Shown piece by piece: positions 6,416 to 8,810 of a DNA stretch of 8,810 bases. Location of the stretch: assembly GCA_021790075.1 (NCBI GenBank), contig JAJYIN010000079.1:1-8810 (forward strand). The letters are read 5' to 3'. The stretch comes from Actinomycetes bacterium (lineage in GTDB: Bacteria > Actinomycetota > Thermoleophilia > BMS3ABIN01). Position 1 is the first letter of the stretch; every line of letters starts with the position of its first letter. A program made the position numbers and the translations under genes. Under the pieces are notes generated by a model that searched no databases, was not told the DNA's origin, and was given only the letters and a program-made list of their open reading frames with translations.

Positions 6416-7353
6416 TCCTCTGCCTCCTTCCCGGTAAGGGCGAGGAACACTTCATTCAACGTGGGCCGGCGCAGATGGATGTCGGCGATCCTGATCTGTT
6501 CGCGGTCAAGGCGCCGGACGACTTCCTTCAGCGCCTGGCTGGTGCTGTCAACAGCTCCCGATATTCTCATCACGGCCGCATCGGCTTCCGCCTGCCCGGT
6601 GAACAGGTCGCTGGTGGCGGCCATGGCTTTCTCCAGGTTCCCGTCCGAGGGAATCCGGAATTCCAGCACGCTGCCGCCGATCCTGTCCTTGAGCTCAGCG
6701 GCGGTTCCCTCCGCGATCACCTGCCCGTGGTCGATGATGGCGATCCGGTCCGCAAGCTCCTCCGCCTCCTCCAGGTTCTGTGTTGTCAGCTGGAGCGTGG
6801 TGCCTTCCAGGATCAGCCCGCGGATCACCTGCCACAGTTCGGCGCGGCCGCGCGGATCCAGCCCCGTGGTAGGCTCATCGAGGAAAAGGATGCGGGGAGA
6901 GGTAATGAAACTGGCGCCCAGGTCGAGACGCCGCCGCATGCCGCCGGAGTAGGTCCTGCCCGTCCGGTTGGCCGCGCCAGCCAGGTCGAGCTGCTCCAGA
7001 ATGCTCCGGGCCCGTTCGCGGGCCTGCCGGCGGCTCAGATGATAGAGGCGGGCCACCATCTCCAGATTTTCCCGGCCGGTAAGATGATCGTCGATGGCCG
7101 CGAACTGGCCGGCCAGGCCGATGATCCTGCGGACCTGCCGGGGATTCTCCACGACATCATAGCCGCCCACAGCGACGCTGCCGCTGTCGGGCGCAAGCAG
7201 CGTGGTCAAGATCTTGATCAGGGTGGTCTTGCCGGCGCCGTTGGGCCCGAGCAATGCATAGACCTTGCCCTCGGGGATCGACAGGGAAACGTGCCTGAGC
7301 GCCCGGACGTCGCCGAACCGTTTGCTGACGTTATTGACGGTGATGGCGTCCAT
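6412..7353 (-). CDS. ABC transporter ATP-binding protein, DrrA family (drug-resistance exporter)
   Basis: A 313-residue cytoplasmic ATPase that powers the DrrB-type permease encoded directly downstream. Motifs in order: Walker A GPNGAGKT (36-43), Q-loop Q83 in LAGQFAAID, ABC signature YSGGM (135-139), Walker B ILFLDE (155-160) with catalytic E160, D-loop GLDP (164-167), and the switch region TTQNLEEAEELADRIAIIDHG (190-210). The switch position holds Gln-Asn where most ABC ATPases have His; a Gln here (TTQYLEEAD type) is usual in DrrA. After residue 220 comes the DrrA-type C-terminal domain, ending with LNEVFLALTG (299-308), equivalent to the LDEVFL motif. It is therefore a complete DrrA homologue of normal length. 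The ATG at 7353 has only a distant AGGGGG upstream (about 13 bases), so initiation may be weak. A candidate promoter lies at 7416-7444. Confidence in family is high; the exported compound is unknown. Confidence 0.93.
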   Translation of the reverse strand: MDAITVNNVSKRFGDVRALRHVSLSIPEGKVYALLGPNGAGKTTLIKILTTLLAPDSGSVAVGGYDVVENPRQVRRIIGLAGQFAAIDDHLTGRENLEMVARLYHLSRRQARERARSILEQLDLAGAANRTGRTYSGGMRRRLDLGASFITSPRILFLDEPTTGLDPRGRAELWQVIRGLILEGTTLQLTTQNLEEAEELADRIAIIDHGQVIAEGTAAELKDRIGGSVLEFRIPSDGNLEKAMAATSDLFTGQAEADAAVMRISGAVDSTSQALKEVVRRLDREQIRIADIHLRRPTLNEVFLALTGKEAEE

Positions 7354-7415
7354 GAAAGTTTAATACCCCCTGGAGGCGCGATCCATGTCGTTTACGGCGC
7401 CGCGCCAGGGAGGTG

Positions 7416-7444
7416 ATAACAGGGCGAGCACGGTATGATATCAA
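7416..7444 (-). promoter_or_regulatory. Candidate promoter of the ABC exporter operon
   Basis: On the - strand, TTGATA (7444-7439, five of six -35 bases), a 17-base spacer and TGTTAT (7421-7416, four of six -10 bases) lie in the 109-base gap between the MFS pseudogene and the ATPase gene. If used, it would keep the exporter expressed although the gene upstream is broken. The leader would be about 55 bases. Confidence 0.4.
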
Positions 7445-7462
7445 GAGTGGGCGGGTGTGGCG

Positions 7463-8612
7463 CTAGAGTTCAGGCTCGTCCCGGCGCTCCGCCTGCGCCA
7501 GTTCCGCTTCCAGCTCCCGGCCGATCTCCTCGGCCACCGGCCCCTTCCGGAGCGGATGCAAGTCTATCACCGGCAGCAGGAAGGATATTGCCAGCCCTGC
7601 GATCATGAGGAACGTGGTGACGTAAAAGACCCCGGCGATGGAGCCCGCCAGGGCTTCCCTGAGGGTCTGGATGAAATGCAGGAGCGCGGCCTCGAGTTGG
7701 CCCTGCTGCGCCGACGGCGCTGCCGGTTCTGCTGCCCCGCCGGTGACAGGAATCCCTGCAGCGTGTTGGTGTTCAGGCTGGTAAGAGGCGCCGCCGGGTT
7801 GACCTTTTGCACAGCCTGCACGAAGGGATCCAAGGCGATGTTCGCGAGGCGTTCGGCCAGCGCGTTGTTCATCAGGCTTCCCATCACGGCGATGCCGACG
7901 GTGCTGCCGGTGCTGCGGAACATCTGAATGGCGGCGGTGACGACTCCCAGCTTGCTGCGGTCGTAGGCGCTCTGCACCACAATCGTGTAGATGGGGAACG
8001 AGACGCCGATGCCCAGGCCCAGCAGCACCATGTATTCCACCAGCGTCAGTTTAGATGTTTCCGCGGACAGGTGCGAGAACAGATACATTCCCACGACGGT
8101 CAGCACCATGCCGCCGATGGTGATCAGCTTGTAAGTGCCGGTGCGGCTGATCACCTGGCCGGCGAAAGTGCTGGAAAAAACCGCGCCCAGCATCAGCGGC
8201 GTTAGCGCCAGGCCGGCGTTGGTGGCGGAAAGCCCACAACGCTCTGGGCGTAAAGCGGCAGGAACGCCACGGCGCCGAACATGCCGAACGAGACCAGGAA
8301 GGTGACCGCGGACGAAACACTGAGGGCCCGGCCTCTGAACAGGCCCAGCGGCAGCATCGGCTCCCGGGCCCGTTCCTCGATGAAGATAAATAGAACCAGG
8401 AATACCCCTGTGGCCACGAAAAGCCCGATGATCACCTGTGACGTCCAGGCGTACTCGCTGCCGCCCCAGACAAAGGCCAGAAGCAGCGACACCAGGGCGA
8501 CTGCCAGCGTGAGACCGCCCAGGTAGTCGATGGAGCGCCCGACGGTGGCTTCCGGCCTTATTTTCGGTAGCGTAGCCGCGATGACGACGAGCGCCAGGAT
8601 TCCCAGGGGCAG
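7463..8612 (-). pseudogene. DHA2-family MFS multidrug transporter, 5'-truncated with two frameshifts
   Basis: Remnant of a 14-helix drug/proton antiporter (EmrB/QacA type). About 384 codons remain of the 500-600 usual, starting abruptly at LPLGILALVVIAATLP, which is normally the sixth helix after a WRWxFxxN segment. It continues in one frame through LLLAFVWGGSEYAW, EERAREPMLPLGLFRGR and AFLPLYAQSVVG to about 8235. It then needs a -1 correction (one base missing) to continue LSATNAGLALTPLMLG, GLGIGVSFPIYTIVV and FRSTGSTVGIAVMGSLMNN to about 7738. There a second missing base in a CCCC run (7735-7738) moves the ending AQQGQLEAALLHFIQTLREAL, a last helix (GVFYVTTFLMIAGLAI) and the acidic tail ERRDEPEL into the third frame, stopping at TAG 7463. 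Reading upstream from 8612 meets a TGA at once, so no start exists. Its position before the DrrAB genes suggests an efflux cluster. The loss of residues 1 to about 190 (helices 1-5) makes it nonfunctional. Confidence 0.88.
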
Positions 8613-8614
8613 GC

Positions 8615-8734
8615 GTCATAGCCAAAGCTGATTACATTGTCACCGGCGATAAGCATCTGCTTGGTTTGAAGGAATACAAAGGCATCCGGAGTTTTAACCC
8701 CGCTCAGTTCCTCTTCCTGCTCGAAAAAGCGTGA
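8615..8734 (+). pseudogene. 3' remnant of a PIN-domain toxin gene
   Basis: A + strand reading ends at TGA 8732-8734 and encodes AKADYIVTGDKHLLGLKEY followed by KGIRSFNPAQFLFLLEKA. This is the characteristic C-terminal end of the PIN-domain toxins of type II toxin-antitoxin systems (COG1569/PF13470 type), where (A)DYIVTGDxxLL carries conserved active-site acid residues and a gI-x-xx-P-x-FL strand-helix closes the fold. Such toxins are RNases of roughly 130-150 residues; only the last 37 or so remain. No start codon or upstream part of the domain is present. Going upstream, the homology stops at about 8615-8620, exactly where the opposite-strand MFS gene breaks off. No antitoxin gene is visible. 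The piece cannot be active. Confidence 0.75.
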
Positions 8735-8735
8735 T

Positions 8736-8764
8736 AAAAACGGCTATTTTTCAGCCGGCCTTTT
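8736..8764. terminator. Bidirectional intrinsic terminator between the PIN remnant and the tRNA
   Basis: CGGCT (8741-8745) and AGCCG (8753-8757) pair around a 7-base loop. On the - strand the stem is followed directly by TTTTT (8740-8736), a good end for the tRNA transcript. On the + strand TTTT (8761-8764) follows three bases later and could end the PIN gene transcript, whose stop codon is 6 bases before the stem. Confidence 0.6.
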
Positions 8765-8782
8765 CACAAGATTTTTCAAGTC

Positions 8783-8810
8783 TGGTCGGGGTGGGCGGAT
8801 TTGAACCGCC
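8783..8810 (-). tRNA. tRNA 3' end, probably tRNA-Pro (partial, 5' part beyond window)
   Basis: Read on the - strand, the last bases give a T-stem GGCGG (8810-8806), loop TTCAAAT (8805-8799) and CCGCC (8798-8794). The 3' acceptor strand CACCCCG (8793-8787), discriminator A (8786) and an encoded CCA (8785-8783) follow. The acceptor implies a 5' strand CGGGGTG, and a C1 start with discriminator A is typical of bacterial tRNA-Pro. The anticodon is outside the window, so the identity is inferred. Confidence 0.85.

Noticed and set aside
5385..6455. A 356-codon open frame on the - strand over the DrrB-type permease and zinc-ribbon genes.
   Set aside because: It is an alternative frame of two recognised genes; the protein is rich in Arg, Pro and His without motifs, typical of out-of-frame GC-rich DNA.
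6376..7416. A 346-codon open frame on the + strand opposite the ABC ATPase.
   Set aside because: Antisense shadow of a complete DrrA-type gene; no motifs and no ribosome binding site of note.
8532..8625. The open frame from ATG 8625 as the true N-terminus of the MFS gene.
   Set aside because: Its first 130 or so residues are Arg/Gly/Pro-rich and unlike any transporter, whereas the other frame of the same DNA encodes clear DHA2 helices. It is an out-of-frame start created by the frameshift.
1..8810. CRISPR arrays, insertion sequences with transposase, or defence-system operons.
   Set aside because: No regularly spaced repeats, transposase or integrase motifs, or defence-gene combinations were found; the only toxin-related sequence is the PIN fragment.

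Overview
The window is GC-rich and densely coded. It looks like bacterial chromosome from a deep-branching lineage, possibly actinobacterial. That guess rests on the combination of MglA/MglB, a nucleotidyltransferase fused to a phosphomannomutase-like domain, DrrAB-type ABC genes and GC-rich coding. It is an inference from gene content only; there is no rRNA or other phylogenetic marker here.

Layout. On the + strand, bases 1-913 hold the end of a Roadblock/LC7 protein (MglB-like) followed after one base by an MglA-type small GTPase, the usual pair of a cell-polarity or motility switch. Everything from 971 to 8612 is on the - strand. Read in its direction of transcription, the order is: a broken DHA2-family MFS efflux gene (8612-7463); a DrrA-type ABC ATPase and its DrrB-type permease joined by an ATGA overlap (7353-5612); a zinc-ribbon membrane protein of unknown role (5526-4879); a CDP-alcohol phosphatidyltransferase, PgsA-like (4790-4215), closed by a good terminator; then, from its own promoter, a sugar-1-phosphate nucleotidyltransferase/phosphomannomutase-like fusion (4126-1610) and a PHP-domain metal-dependent phosphoesterase (1582-971).

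The right edge is the rearranged part. The MFS gene lacks its first half and carries two single-base frameshifts. At the point where it breaks off (about 8613-8620), the 3' end of a PIN-domain toxin gene begins on the opposite strand. Both genes have lost their 5' ends at one junction, as expected if a deletion removed the region between two divergent genes. The PIN remnant is followed by a bidirectional terminator, and then by the 3' end (with encoded CCA) of a tRNA on the - strand, probably tRNA-Pro. This is consistent with a decayed accessory segment next to a tRNA gene.

Functional reading. The middle of the window serves envelope biogenesis (phospholipid headgroup transfer, nucleotide-sugar supply) and drug export. 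The two most unusual protein-level observations are a phosphomannomutase-like domain that has lost its catalytic and metal-binding residues while the nucleotidyltransferase half is intact, and an MglA with alanine at the position equivalent to Ras Gly12. I see no clear new multi-gene defence or mobile system.
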